Assembly: GCA_963613665.1 (NCBI GenBank)
Contig: CAVEAL010000025.1
Coordinates: 1-35,440 of the forward strand
Reading direction: 5' to 3'
DNA length: 35,440 bases
DNA from: F23-B02 sp963613665
GTDB taxonomy: Bacteria; Bacillota; Clostridia; Oscillospirales; Oscillospiraceae
In this document: positions 16,301 to 24,391 of the stretch, piece by piece
Position numbering within the stretch: the first letter of the stretch is position 1
How the letters are laid out: each line of letters begins with the position of its first letter
The notes under the pieces: generated by a model
What the model was told of the DNA's origin: nothing
Database searches by the model: none
What the model saw: the letters and a program-made list of their open reading frames with translations, nothing else
Position numbers and translations under genes: made by a program

Positions 16301-16906
16301 TCAGTTCGCTACCTTTACCATAGCGAAGCGGATCACTTTGTCATTGAGCTTGAAGCCCTTCTGGAACACCTCGACGACCTCGTTTTCACCGAAGGTCTCG
16401 TCCTCAACGTGCATGACGGCGTTGTGAACATTGGGGTCAAAGGGCTTGCCGAGCGCCTCGATCTCCGTTATGCCGAGCTTTTCGAGGGTCTGGTTGAACT
16501 GTACCATCGTCATCTCCACGCCCTTGCGGTACGCTTCGTCGGCCGTCGGAGTTGCAAGCGCGCGCTCAAGATTGTCATACACCGGCAGGAACTTGAGCAG
16601 CGTGTCCGCCTTTATATCGGCGTACAGTCCCTCGCGCTCCTTCTGGCTGCGCTTGCGGAAATTGTCGTACTCGGCACAGAGCCTGAGGTACTTTTCCTTT
16701 TCCGCCTGGATGAGCTTTTCGGCCGTTTCCTTGAGCTCGGCCTCCTTTTTGCTCTCCTTCTTCTGCTTTTTGTCTTTTTTTGCTTCCTTGGACTCTTCCT
16801 TGACTTCGTCCTTTATATCTTCGGCCTGAACCTCCGCCGCTTCTTCCTTTACTTCGGCTTCCGCAGTCTGAGGCTCCTGCTCGTTTTTATCTTTTTTACT
16901 GCTCAT
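16301..16906 (-). CDS. grpE: Nucleotide exchange factor GrpE
   Basis: A 201-residue protein that releases ADP from DnaK. The first 70 residues are very rich in Glu and Lys and probably disordered. A long coiled coil follows (about 60-120, with CAEYDNFRKRSQKER), and then the C-terminal beta domain with KPFDPNVHNAVMHVED and VVEVFQKGFKLNDKVIRFAMVKVAN. These are the standard GrpE signatures. The start overlaps the end of hrcA by 11 bases. The ribosome site AAGGGAG is somewhat far from the ATG. Confidence 0.95.
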   Translation of the reverse strand: MSSKKDKNEQEPQTAEAEVKEEAAEVQAEDIKDEVKEESKEAKKDKKQKKESKKEAELKETAEKLIQAEKEKYLRLCAEYDNFRKRSQKEREGLYADIKADTLLKFLPVYDNLERALATPTADEAYRKGVEMTMVQFNQTLEKLGITEIEALGKPFDPNVHNAVMHVEDETFGENEVVEVFQKGFKLNDKVIRFAMVKVAN

Positions 16907-17993
16907 CTATGATGTCATCTCCCTTGATTATAAGCTTATTGTGCATCCCCGACGGGGGCGCTCCTCCGCCGCCGAGCCGCCTTGACAGTCCCGCCGCCAG
17001 AAAGCTCAGCTTTGCGGCGACCGCGGAATAATCCATTCTCGTCGGCCCTACGACGCCTATGAGTCCCTTTGTATTATCGCCCATGTCGTAGCTTGCTATG
17101 ACAACGCTGGAGTCCTTGAGCTCCTCGGCGATGTTCTCCGGCCCTATGAGCACGCGCACCTCCGAGTCACCGTCAAACAGGCCGCTTTCTGCATCCGCTA
17201 TGACGTGACCGCCGTCGGCGAGGTAATTCATCAGTCTGTGCGCCTTGTCCGGGTCGCGGAACTCCGGCTGGCTGAGCAGCCTGTTCTCGCCCGTTACATA
17301 GGCCTCGACTCCGCGCTGGCTTTCAAGCGTCTCCAGCGTAAACGACGCGATGACCGCCGTAAGCCCCATGGTGTCGCCCGCTGCGCGCTCCGTCGAGGAG
17401 ATCAGCAGCTGCGTTACCCTGTCGCTCGAGATGCCGGTGAAGTTCGCATTGAACAGCGTCGCAAGCTTCTGGATCATCTGCTGATCGACCGACACCGGAA
17501 GATTTACGAGCTTGTTCTTGACTGTATTGTTGCTCAGCATCACCACGATTATGAATGTGTTGGCATCAATATAAATAAGATCAAAGCGTTTTATCGTCGC
17601 CGGAGCGTAGGCCGCAAGCGCAAGCGCCGGATAATCGGTCAGCTGCGAGGCGAGCTTTCCGACGTCGCGCATCTGCTCGTCAAGCTGCGTGAGCCTTTCG
17701 TTGAGGCTGCGGTTTATGGACTCGGCCTCCTCGAGTGAAAGCTTCTGCTTTTTCATCAGCTCGTTGACGTACATCCTGTAGCCCGCGGGGGTGGGGATAC
17801 GTCCTGCCGAGGTGTGCGGCTGCTCGAGATAGCCCAGCGCCGTGAGCTCTGCAAGCTCGTTTCTTATCGTCGCGCTGCTGCATCCGAGATCGGCAATGCT
17901 CGCAATGGCCTTGCTGCCGACGGGTTCGGCCGTTTTGATATACTCATCGACCAGTGCGCCGAGTATTTTCTTTTTTCTGTCGCTTATACTCAT
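16896..17993 (-). CDS. hrcA: Heat-inducible transcription repressor HrcA
   Basis: A 365-residue repressor that binds the CIRCE inverted repeat and is kept active by GroEL. The N-terminal winged helix shows KKKILGALVDEYIKTAEPVG and GCSSATIRNELAELTALGYL, followed by the family hallmark PHTSAGRIPTPAGYRMYV. The C-terminal half carries the dimerisation and GAF-like domain, ending with GPTRMDYSAVAAKLSFLA. I use ATG 17993, which starts the protein as MSISDRKKKIL; a longer in-frame reading would run through the CIRCE site. It is the first gene of the operon and so represses its own transcription. Confidence 0.96.
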   Translation of the reverse strand: MSISDRKKKILGALVDEYIKTAEPVGSKAIASIADLGCSSATIRNELAELTALGYLEQPHTSAGRIPTPAGYRMYVNELMKKQKLSLEEAESINRSLNERLTQLDEQMRDVGKLASQLTDYPALALAAYAPATIKRFDLIYIDANTFIIVVMLSNNTVKNKLVNLPVSVDQQMIQKLATLFNANFTGISSDRVTQLLISSTERAAGDTMGLTAVIASFTLETLESQRGVEAYVTGENRLLSQPEFRDPDKAHRLMNYLADGGHVIADAESGLFDGDSEVRVLIGPENIAEELKDSSVVIASYDMGDNTKGLIGVVGPTRMDYSAVAAKLSFLAAGLSRRLGGGGAPPSGMHNKLIIKGDDIIDEQ

Positions 17994-18016
17994 TTTGCAC
18001 TCATGCTCCCCGTTTG

Positions 18017-18043
18017 CTGGCACTCTTAGCCTTCGAGTGCTAA
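18017..18043 (-). promoter_or_regulatory. CIRCE operator
   Basis: On the minus strand the site reads TTAGCACTC, 9 nt, GAGTGCCAG. The consensus is TTAGCACTC-N9-GAGTGCTAA, so one arm is perfect and the other differs in its outer bases. It begins at the -10 box and covers the start of transcription, the normal place for HrcA repression. Confidence 0.93.
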
Positions 18044-18070
18044 TATAGCACTGTTTTTCGATCTTGTCAA
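18042..18070 (-). promoter_or_regulatory. Sigma-A promoter of the hrcA operon
   Basis: TTGACA (18070-18065), 17 bp, TATATT (18047-18042) on the minus strand. The -10 shares two bases with the CIRCE arm. Confidence 0.88.
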
Positions 18071-18154
18071 GGTTTTTGTGAAAAAATTTGTGTAAACTTT
18101 TATATATTTTCGTTCGCAATTTTAAAATACGCGGCGGCGAACAGCAAGCCGCGC

Positions 18155-18189
18155 AAAAAATCCGGTACGGAAAATTCCGTACCGGATAA
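18155..18189 (-). terminator. Terminator of the flavin oxidoreductase gene
   Basis: A perfect stem ATCCGGTACGGAA with its complement and a T-run on the minus strand. It lies about 35 nt past the stop of the 18224-20287 gene. The stretch 18071-18154 has no other feature that I can see. Confidence 0.9.
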
Positions 18190-18223
18190 GTTGTTTTTTA
18201 TGCGGTTTTCGCCGTTATGGAGA

Positions 18224-20287
18224 CTAGATCTTCATGCAGACGTCCCATGCGCGCCAGATAGCGGTACGCAGGTTGCCGATGGTGACACAGTCGCCGACGC
18301 GGTGGATGTTCTTGCCCTTGCCGCCGACAGGTGCGGGAACGAAGCCGATGCCGTTTACGATGTTGTCGTACTCGACCTCGAATACGTTCTTGCCGTCCTT
18401 GGAAGCGATAACGACTGTCTTGTCCTTGATCTCGCGGATAGTATGCTCAAGGTAAGTGGGAACCTTGTGATACTCGAGAACATCACGAAGGAAGGAAGCG
18501 TTGGACAGGCAGACGTTCTGTGCAGGAACGAGGTCCTTTGCGTACTCGACGATGACGGGGTGCTTGCCCTGGAGAACCATCTCGTATGCAGCTTCGCAAG
18601 CGGACTGGCCGCCGCCGAAGAAGACCACCTTGTCGCCTACGGGGTACTTCTCACGCAGGAGCTGAGTGAAGGTCAGGCACTTCTCGAAGCCGGGGATCAG
18701 CATCTTTCTGGGAACTGCGCCGGTTGCAACGATGATCTCGTCGTAGCCGCGGAGGATGCCCAGGTCGTTGATCTCGGTGTTGAAGCGGATGTCGAGACCG
18801 GCCTTCTTGACCTCGTTCTCATACCAGGTGATGAGAGCCTTGTCGTTCTCCTTGAAGCTCATTGCGGAAGCAGTGAGGAACAGGCCGCCGATGCGGTCGG
18901 ACTTCTCGAAGACAACGGGCTTGTGGCCGCGCTGGAGCAGAACCAGGCCTGCCTCTACGCCGCCGATACCGGCGCCGATGATAGCGACCTTCTTGGGGTT
19001 CTTGGTCGGAACGATCTTGTAGCGGTTGTGCTGCATGGTCGGAGGAGTAAGTGCGCAGCGGCCGAGGTGCAGAGAGTCCTCAAGGCCCTGGATGTTTGCG
19101 GTGCCCTTGTACTTAGCAAAGTTGAAGCAGCCGTTGTGGCAGCGGATGCAGGGCTTGATCTCGTCCTCGCGGCCTTCCTGGATCTTGATGATCCAATCGG
19201 GATCGACGAGGTTCTGACGTGCGATAGCGACAGCGTCCAGACGGCCGGCAGCGATCTCCTCGGCTGCGGTCTCGGGCAGCATACGGCCTGCGCATGCTAC
19301 GGGCTTGTCGGTGAACTTCTTTATGTGCTCGACGTCCTTGAGGTTGCAGTTGTCGGGCATGTACTGAGGCGGATGTGCCCAGTACCAGGCATCGTAAGTA
19401 CCGTTGTCGCAGTTGAAGAAGTCGTAGCCTGCATCGCCGAGGTACTTGATAGCCTTCTCGGACTCGGGCATGTCACGGCCCCACTCAACGAACTCTTCGC
19501 CGGGAACTGCGCCCTTGCCCCAGGTCTTGGTGTAGGACTTGACGGAGTAACGCAGGGATACGGGGAAGTCTTCGCCGGCGTATCTCTTGATGCACTGTAC
19601 GATCTCGACGGGGAAGCGGAAACGGTTCTCGAAGGAGCCGCCGTACTCGTCTTCACGCCAGTTCCAGTTCTCCATGGTGAACTGGTCAAGCAGGTAGCCT
19701 TCGTGAACGGCGTGGATCTCAACGCCGTCAACGCCTGCATCGCGCAGCATCTTTGCGGTCTTGCCGAATGCCTCGACCATCTCGTGGATCTCCTTGACGG
19801 TCAGAGGACGGGAGAGCATATCCTCCTGCCAACGGTTAGGAGTTGCGGAGGCGGAAGCGCAGCTGTAGCTTACGTCAACGATGGGGGAAGCGATCTTGTT
19901 GAGGATGGGATTCTTGTTCAGGACGACCATCCAGGGGGTAACTGCCATGGAACGGCCAAAGCCGCCTGCGAGCTGGATGAACAGCTTCGAGCCGGTCTTG
20001 TGGTACTCTACCATGTACTCCTTGAGCTGCTTGAACATTCTCTTGTTCTGGTACAGCCAGCGGCGGCCCATGGTATCACGGACACACTGCATGCCGGGGA
20101 GAACAAGGCCAACGCCCTTCTGTGCTCTCTGGAGCAGGAAATATGCTGCCTCTTTATCGAAATGGCAGGGCTCAAGCCAGCCAAACAGAGAGGTACCGCC
20201 CATGGAGCACTGGACAATGCGGTTTTTTATCTCGACATTGCCGATCTTGAACGGAGTGAATAGGGGTGCGTACTTTTCGTTCATCAT
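18224..20287 (-). CDS. 2-enoate reductase-like Fe-S flavoenzyme (Old Yellow Enzyme/FadH family)
   Basis: A 687-residue multidomain oxidoreductase. Residues about 5-370 form an FMN-binding TIM barrel of the Old Yellow Enzyme family, with EIHAVHEGYLLDQFTMEN followed by DEYGGSFENRFRFP. A 4Fe-4S cluster site CIRCHNGC lies near residue 378, with its fourth Cys in HLGRCAL. The C-terminal half is an FAD/NAD(P) module with two Rossmann motifs, AIIGAGIGGVEAG and VFFGGGQSACEAA. This is the architecture of clostridial 2-enoate reductase, 2,4-dienoyl-CoA reductase and bile-acid BaiCD/BaiH enzymes, which reduce activated C=C bonds; the exact substrate is not determinable here. Start at ATG 20287, after AGGAAGGAAG. 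Monocistronic. Confidence 0.9.
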   Translation of the reverse strand: MMNEKYAPLFTPFKIGNVEIKNRIVQCSMGGTSLFGWLEPCHFDKEAAYFLLQRAQKGVGLVLPGMQCVRDTMGRRWLYQNKRMFKQLKEYMVEYHKTGSKLFIQLAGGFGRSMAVTPWMVVLNKNPILNKIASPIVDVSYSCASASATPNRWQEDMLSRPLTVKEIHEMVEAFGKTAKMLRDAGVDGVEIHAVHEGYLLDQFTMENWNWREDEYGGSFENRFRFPVEIVQCIKRYAGEDFPVSLRYSVKSYTKTWGKGAVPGEEFVEWGRDMPESEKAIKYLGDAGYDFFNCDNGTYDAWYWAHPPQYMPDNCNLKDVEHIKKFTDKPVACAGRMLPETAAEEIAAGRLDAVAIARQNLVDPDWIIKIQEGREDEIKPCIRCHNGCFNFAKYKGTANIQGLEDSLHLGRCALTPPTMQHNRYKIVPTKNPKKVAIIGAGIGGVEAGLVLLQRGHKPVVFEKSDRIGGLFLTASAMSFKENDKALITWYENEVKKAGLDIRFNTEINDLGILRGYDEIIVATGAVPRKMLIPGFEKCLTFTQLLREKYPVGDKVVFFGGGQSACEAAYEMVLQGKHPVIVEYAKDLVPAQNVCLSNASFLRDVLEYHKVPTYLEHTIREIKDKTVVIASKDGKNVFEVEYDNIVNGIGFVPAPVGGKGKNIHRVGDCVTIGNLRTAIWRAWDVCMKI

Positions 20288-20419
20288 ATGGTTCTTCCTT
20301 CCTTTAAATATGATTTGCAAAATTTATACGGTAGACGCCGCCGGTAAAACAGTGGTGTCGAACGTTTACAAAACAGTGTCACGCCTCAGGCTGACGTGCC
20401 TTCACACAATATTGGGGTC

Positions 20420-20448
20420 AGTATAGCACATTTTTTCACAAATTGCAA
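20420..20448 (-). promoter_or_regulatory. Sigma-A promoter and leader of the flavin oxidoreductase gene
   Basis: TTGCAA (20448-20443), 17 bp, TATACT (20425-20420) on the minus strand. The leader to the ATG is about 125 nt, the longest in this window. It contains a direct repeat AAAACAGTG (plus strand 20346-20354 and 20370-20378, 24 bp apart) that could bind a regulator. The stretch 20449-20558 shows nothing that I recognise. Confidence 0.75.
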
Positions 20449-20558
20449 CTACAATATCTCCCTTTGAGGGCATGTTTTTTGTGCTTTATGTTACACTTTT
20501 ACCCCCTGTTCCGGTCTCTTATTCGCCATTACACACATCAAATTGTGACACGGACGTG

Positions 20559-20594
20559 AAAACAGGGCATATCTGCCTCATATGCCCTGTTTTT
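20559..20594 (-). terminator. Terminator of the PepSY gene
   Basis: AAAACAGGGCATAT pairs with ATATGCCCTGTTTT; A- and T-runs on both sides make it usable in both directions. Confidence 0.9.
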
Positions 20595-20608
20595 GTATTT
20601 GTTAAGTT

Positions 20609-21043
20609 CTATCCCTCCGTACGGTAGAAGGTCTGGCCGATGATAAGGCCGCTTGCAGCGTCGATTATATATCTGTAATCGGTCACCGAGCCCGTAAACT
20701 GTACCTTGTAGCACACGGTGTCTCCGATCTTTATCATCTCCGTCGTGAGGTCCTTGGCTTTTTCCTGCGTTATTCCGGCGTCCGAAAGCGCCGTTTCGCG
20801 TGCGGCCGCATAGCCGACATAGTCCGAGTCGCTTATTATGCAGCTTCGCAGAGGCGAGATCATGACGATGCACAGAAGCAGCATCGCTATCATCTGAGGT
20901 GCGCCGTGCCTGAGTCTGCCTCGCCGGGCAGCACCGCGCGAGCGCCGCACAGCTTCCCTGCGTCTGTCCTTATCCGACAGGTGAGCGCCGCTGCCGCGTT
21001 TTTTATTTGCTTGCTGTTTGAGGTGTTTCCCGCCCGAAGCCAA
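20609..21043 (-). CDS. Membrane-anchored PepSY-domain protein
   Basis: A 144-residue protein with a strongly basic N-terminus (many Arg/Lys over about 45 residues), one membrane helix (about 50-66, around MIAMLLLCIVMIS) and an extracytoplasmic PepSY domain: AARETALSDAGITQEKAKDL, then VCYKVQFTGSVTDYRYIIDA, and ASGLIIGQTFYRTEG. PepSY domains often inhibit secreted peptidases or sense cell-surface signals; the partner here is unknown, though an HtrA protease gene lies upstream on the same strand. I choose a TTG start at 21043, since AAAGGAGG lies 8 nt before it; the only in-frame ATG is upstream of that ribosome site. Confidence 0.8.
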   Translation of the reverse strand: MASGGKHLKQQANKKRGSGAHLSDKDRRREAVRRSRGAARRGRLRHGAPQMIAMLLLCIVMISPLRSCIISDSDYVGYAAARETALSDAGITQEKAKDLTTEMIKIGDTVCYKVQFTGSVTDYRYIIDAASGLIIGQTFYRTEG

Positions 21044-21084
21044 GCAGCACTCCTCCTTTGCGATATGGCTGTACAATCTTATTT

Positions 21085-21114
21085 ATTATATATATTCCAT
21101 CACCCTTTTGTCAA
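21085..21114 (-). promoter_or_regulatory. Sigma-A promoter of the PepSY gene
   Basis: TTGACA (21114-21109), 18 bp, TATAAT (21090-21085) on the minus strand; both hexamers are perfect. Confidence 0.8.
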
Positions 21115-21142
21115 CAAAACATCTGTCGTATCGGGTAATATG

Positions 21143-21187
21143 AAAACAAAAGACCGCAGCGCAAGCTGCGGCCTTTTGTTTTGGAGA
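21143..21187. terminator. Terminator hairpin, copy 1, left of family-1 element
   Basis: A 45-bp block with the stem AAAAGRCCGCAGC/GCTGCGGCCTTTT and flanking A- and T-runs. The same 45 bp recur at 21392-21436 on the other side of the element. It is distinct in sequence from the hairpin duplicated at 12.1 kb. Confidence 0.9.
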
Positions 21188-21391
21188 CTGTCAAAAAACT
21201 ATGCTGCTGCGTGAATATATCCGCGCAGCGGGGGAGTTTGAGGGGGCAAGGCCCGCCTCAAGTTGGATAAACCGCCGTCGAAATCCTTGAAATTTCAAGG
21301 ATTTCGGTAATAGCATTTTGAACGTTTTCAAAATGCTCGGCGGAAAAGCGCAGTCAAAAAAGTCCCTCAAGGGACTTTATTGACAAGCTGA
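21188..21391 (-). repeat. Repeat family 1, complete copy 3 (about 204 bp)
   Basis: Reverse-complement orientation relative to 12132-12569 and roughly 85-90% identical by eye. Ends: AGACTGTCAAAAAACT (from 21185, sharing AGA with the flank) and, inverted, AGCTTGTCAATAAAGT. The 28-bp palindrome is perfect. The AACATTTTGAA stem of copy 2a is AGCATTTTGAA here with the partner changed to match, so pairing is kept. Confidence 0.9.
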
Positions 21392-21436
21392 AAAACAAAA
21401 GACCGCAGCGCAAGCTGCGGCCTTTTGTTTTGGAGA
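21392..21436. terminator. Terminator hairpin, copy 2, right of family-1 element
   Basis: An exact second copy of 21143-21187. On the minus strand it is the nearest terminator to the htrA gene, whose stop lies at 21506. Confidence 0.9.
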
Positions 21437-21505
21437 AATAGAGAGGATATATGTCGGGAGGAAGAGAGAGAGTCCTCCCGATAAAGGAGAAGAAACATAG
21501 CGTGG

Positions 21506-22873
21506 TTACTGTCTCGGGAAGCTGGACACCCCGAACTCGCTGACGCCGTTTGTTCCGGCATCGGGTGCGGATTCGTCAAATGTGATGTTCAGCGTCTCGT
21601 ACTTGCCGGCGCGGTAAACCGTTATGTTCGCGCTCTCGCCGGCCTTATAGCCCTTGACTGCGGTGTTGAGGTCGGAGTAGCCTCCGATGGCCTCACCGTC
21701 GAGCTCGGTGATGATGTCGCCCGCGGCAAGCCCCGATTTTTCGGCGCATTTGCCGGTCTCGACATTATACACATACGCGCCCTCGGGCATATCGTAATAC
21801 TGCGCGTACACCGAGGTGTAGCGATTATCTATATCGACGCCCATATAAGCCTTGCCGCTGACATAGCCCTTGGTGATGAGCTCGTTTGCGATATCGGCCG
21901 CGTCGTTTATCGGGATAGCGAAGCCCAGTCCCTCCACGCCGGAGGAGCCGACCTTTGCGGTCGCAATGCCTATGACTTCGCCGTTTTCGTTGTAAACGGG
22001 TCCGCCGGAGTTGCCGGAGTTTATCGCGGCGTCGAACTGGAACATGTTTATCGGGGCGCTGCTGCGGTCGGTCGTGATGCTGCGGTCAAGCGCGCTCACG
22101 CGGCCGGAGGTCATTGAAAAATCAAGCTCGCCCAGAGGGTTGCCGATGGCAAATACATTGTCGCCCACGGCGATATTGTCGCTGTCGCCGATGGCGGCGG
22201 GGCTCAGGTCCGAGGCGTCGATCTTCAGAACCGCAACGTCGTTATCCTGATCAAAGCCGACTATCTTGGCCTCGTAGCTCGTTTTGTCCTTGAACAGGAC
22301 ATTGATCCCGTTCCCGTTTTTCTGCGCCGATTCGACGACATGGTAGTTGGTCATTATATATCCGTCGGCGGTTATAACAAATCCGGTACCGGCAACGGCG
22401 CTCGCGCTCTGCTGACCGAATATATTGGAGCTGCTGCTCTCGAGCGAGATGCCGACCGTCTGTCGGCAGCCGAGCTCGTAGATATCGTTTGCCGAGGAAG
22501 GTGAGGTACTGACGGTTTTGCCCGCGGTCGTACTCACGACGGTGTTTGCGGCGGTATTTTTTGTGCCGTCCGCCTCTGCGCCGTCCTTGAGCGCATTCCA
22601 TGATACGAAGCCGCCCGCCATACCGCCGATCAGCGCACAGGCAAGACATATGCACGCCATTCTGAGCGTGCCGGTGCCCTGGGCACCGTCCGTTTTCTCG
22701 TGGGTCTTTTTCCCCTCGGGGGCGTAGTAATTGGGCACCTCGGTCGCCTCGTCCTGCGGGACGAACTCCGCGTCCTCGTACAGGCGCTGCTCGGGGCGCA
22801 CATAATGGTACTCGCCGTCCGCTCCGATACCGTCGGACGAGTCAGCTGTTCTTTTGTCTCTGTTGTCGTCCAT
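21506..22873 (-). CDS. htrA: HtrA/DegP-like membrane-anchored serine protease with PDZ domain
   Basis: A 455-residue S1C protease. An acidic cytoplasmic N-terminus of about 70 residues is followed by one membrane helix (71-91), a Thr/Ser-rich linker, the trypsin-like domain (about 130-330) and one PDZ domain (about 345-435). The triad is H178 (TNYHVV), D212 (DNDVAVLK) and S289 (NSGNSGGP). Gram-positive HtrA proteins of this layout degrade misfolded proteins outside the membrane and are often induced by envelope stress. ATG at 22873 has GGAGG at good spacing; the longer in-frame reading has no ribosome site. A PDZ core is seen in KSGLAAGDIITELDGEAI. Confidence 0.94.
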   Translation of the reverse strand: MDDNRDKRTADSSDGIGADGEYHYVRPEQRLYEDAEFVPQDEATEVPNYYAPEGKKTHEKTDGAQGTGTLRMACICLACALIGGMAGGFVSWNALKDGAEADGTKNTAANTVVSTTAGKTVSTSPSSANDIYELGCRQTVGISLESSSSNIFGQQSASAVAGTGFVITADGYIMTNYHVVESAQKNGNGINVLFKDKTSYEAKIVGFDQDNDVAVLKIDASDLSPAAIGDSDNIAVGDNVFAIGNPLGELDFSMTSGRVSALDRSITTDRSSAPINMFQFDAAINSGNSGGPVYNENGEVIGIATAKVGSSGVEGLGFAIPINDAADIANELITKGYVSGKAYMGVDIDNRYTSVYAQYYDMPEGAYVYNVETGKCAEKSGLAAGDIITELDGEAIGGYSDLNTAVKGYKAGESANITVYRAGKYETLNITFDESAPDAGTNGVSEFGVSSFPRQ

Positions 22874-22994
22874 AACGGCCTCCGCTCGCTTCGATCCTGT
22901 GCTCTTATAATACACGTTCTTTATGACAAAGGCATGAACAAAAACAAAAAAATCTATAAACATATTCGCAGGCTCAATGCGCCGCCGAAAAATT

Positions 22995-23018
22995 AACTTG
23001 TACGGAAACGTACAAGTT
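22995..23018. promoter_or_regulatory. 24-bp palindrome upstream of the amidase-holin pair
   Basis: AACTTGTACG, 4 nt, CGTACAAGTT: a perfect inverted repeat with 10-bp arms in the divergent gap between htrA and the amidase gene. It may be an operator for either gene. A hairpin in RNA is also possible, and on the minus strand it is followed by TTAATTTTT. I see no clear sigma-A promoter for the amidase. Confidence 0.55.
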
Positions 23019-23093
23019 TCGCCCGAAAACAGGGTATGGGTAGAGGGCGGCGCTCAGCCGCATAGAATATACTGCGTGAAAGGAATGGTCAAA

Positions 23094-23804
23094 TTGAAAA
23101 TATATCTCTCACCGTCCGATCAGAAAAGCAACCCCTACGCCTACGGCGGCACGAACGAGGCCGTGCAGTGCCGCAGGATCGCCGCCGCGTGCAAAGCGGC
23201 GCTCGATCGAAACGGCTTTGAGGTGAAAACCGATTTCTCGGACGGCGAAAACGCAATGTACGATCGCGTGCGCGAGTCAAACGCATGGGGCGCGGACATC
23301 CACCTGTGCATCCACACCAATGCCGGAGGCGGGCGCGGCTGCGTCGTGTTCGTCGCCTCAAAGAGCGATGAGCGCATGAAATATGCGCAGCCGGTATTCG
23401 ACGAGCTCGACGCGATAACGCCCTGCCGCTCGGTCTACGGCGTGCGCGAAAAGCAGTTTTACGAGATCCGCAACAGCAGCGGCATCTGCCTGTACTGCGA
23501 ATGCGAGTTCCACGACTCGCCGGAGCTTGCGCGCTGGATATGCGAGCACACCTCGGACATCGGCGAGGCGATATGCCGCGGGCTGTGCCGCGCCGCCGGA
23601 AAGGACTATATTGAGGAAGGAAGCGAAAGCGATATGGAAAGATGGAAAACGATAGACGAGATACCCGAAGGCTACCGCGAAATGGCCCAACGCTATGTCG
23701 ATGCGGGCGCACTGCGCGGCAGAGCCGGCGGAGCGCTCGATCTGACGGAGGATATGCTCCGCACGATGGAGAGCATGCGCCGCTACTTTGAAGGGGAGGC
23801 GTGA
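23094..23804 (+). CDS. N-acetylmuramoyl-L-alanine amidase (phage-endolysin-like, Amidase_3)
   Basis: A 236-residue peptidoglycan hydrolase. The Amidase_3 fold is seen in KIYLSPSDQ, the zinc-ligand Glu in TNEAVQCRRIA (E22), the zinc-ligand His in DIHLCIHTNAGG (H74), and the catalytic Glu region LYCECEFHDSPELARW. The usual first zinc His (GHGG) is not present; SPSDQ stands in its place, as I recall for clostridial phage lysins. The tail (about 190-236, with DEIPEGYREMAQ and ALDLTEDMLRTMESM) resembles a wall-binding or spacer segment of such lysins. I prefer TTG 23094, which puts AAAGGA 9 nt upstream; an ATG three codons earlier sits too close to it. The holin gene starts 4 nt after the stop. 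Confidence 0.8.
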   Translation: MKIYLSPSDQKSNPYAYGGTNEAVQCRRIAAACKAALDRNGFEVKTDFSDGENAMYDRVRESNAWGADIHLCIHTNAGGGRGCVVFVASKSDERMKYAQPVFDELDAITPCRSVYGVREKQFYEIRNSSGICLYCECEFHDSPELARWICEHTSDIGEAICRGLCRAAGKDYIEEGSESDMERWKTIDEIPEGYREMAQRYVDAGALRGRAGGALDLTEDMLRTMESMRRYFEGEA

Positions 23805-23808
23805 AAGG

Positions 23809-24282
23809 ATGGATACACCGGATAAGGCCGCCGAGATAAAGGCGGCGGCAGCGGCGCTCATAGCCTTCGGCACGGCGCTGTTCGGCTGGGTCGGCTGGAT
23901 GATCGTGCTGTGGCTGGCCGCGATGGCGCTGGACTACCTGACCGGCACCTTCGCCGCACTTTACGGCAGAACATGGAGCAGCGCGGCGGCGCGGCGCGGC
24001 CTGTGGCACAAGCTCGGCAGCATCTTCGCGGTGCTGGTCGCGGCGATGTGCGATATCGCGCTGGGGCTCGTGGGCGATAACTTCGGCTTCGAGCTGCCCG
24101 TTCTCGGCCGCAGCTGCCTTATAACGCCGATCGTCACCGCGTGGTATTTCTTCACCGAGCTCGGCAGCATCGTCGAGAATGCCGACGCGATGGGCGCTCC
24201 CGTCCCCGGCTTTCTGCGCAGCCTGATCGCCCGCGGCAAAAAAGCCGTTGACGACAGGACCGGCGACGGCGGCGAGCGATAA
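23809..24282 (+). CDS. Phage-type holin (toxin secretion/phage lysis holin family)
   Basis: A 157-residue small membrane protein with the pattern of the Cph1/TcdE-like holins: hydrophobic segments at about 17-50 and 70-90, and later ones around ITPIVTAWYFFTELGSIVENA, whose last part (ELGSIVENA) is the clearest family signature. MALDYLTGTFAAL at about 38-50 fits the conserved DYxTG motif. Holins form membrane holes that let an endolysin reach the wall, and in some clostridia release toxins. ATG at 23809 follows GGGGAGG. It is coupled to the amidase gene. No other phage gene is nearby, so this is either a relic or a domesticated lysis pair. Confidence 0.85.
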   Translation: MDTPDKAAEIKAAAAALIAFGTALFGWVGWMIVLWLAAMALDYLTGTFAALYGRTWSSAAARRGLWHKLGSIFAVLVAAMCDIALGLVGDNFGFELPVLGRSCLITPIVTAWYFFTELGSIVENADAMGAPVPGFLRSLIARGKKAVDDRTGDGGER

Positions 24283-24315
24283 ATCAACCGTTCCGTGTCG
24301 GAACAATATTAAGCG

Positions 24316-24355
24316 AAAAGACAGTCCGGGCCTGAAAATCCGGACTGTCTTTTTC
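24316..24355. terminator. Bidirectional terminator between holin and gltX
   Basis: AAAAGACAGTCCGG pairs with CCGGACTGTCTTTT, with T-runs on both strands. It serves the convergent holin (+) and gltX (-) genes. Confidence 0.92.
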
Positions 24356-24391
24356 ATAATGCTGCGGCTCGCGCCGTCGGCGGCGATAATT

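Noticed and set aside
18191..20263. A 690-codon open frame on the plus strand
   Set aside because: It is antisense to the flavin oxidoreductase, whose motifs are unmistakable; the open frame is a by-product of its codon use and has no family motifs.
21143..21436. Group IIC intron (these also insert beside terminators)
   Set aside because: At ~205 bp it is far too short, it has no reverse transcriptase or domain V/VI pattern that I can see, and group IIC introns do not duplicate the terminator.
23094..24282. Prophage
   Set aside because: Only lysis genes are present; no integrase, capsid, terminase or tail genes and no att-like repeats.
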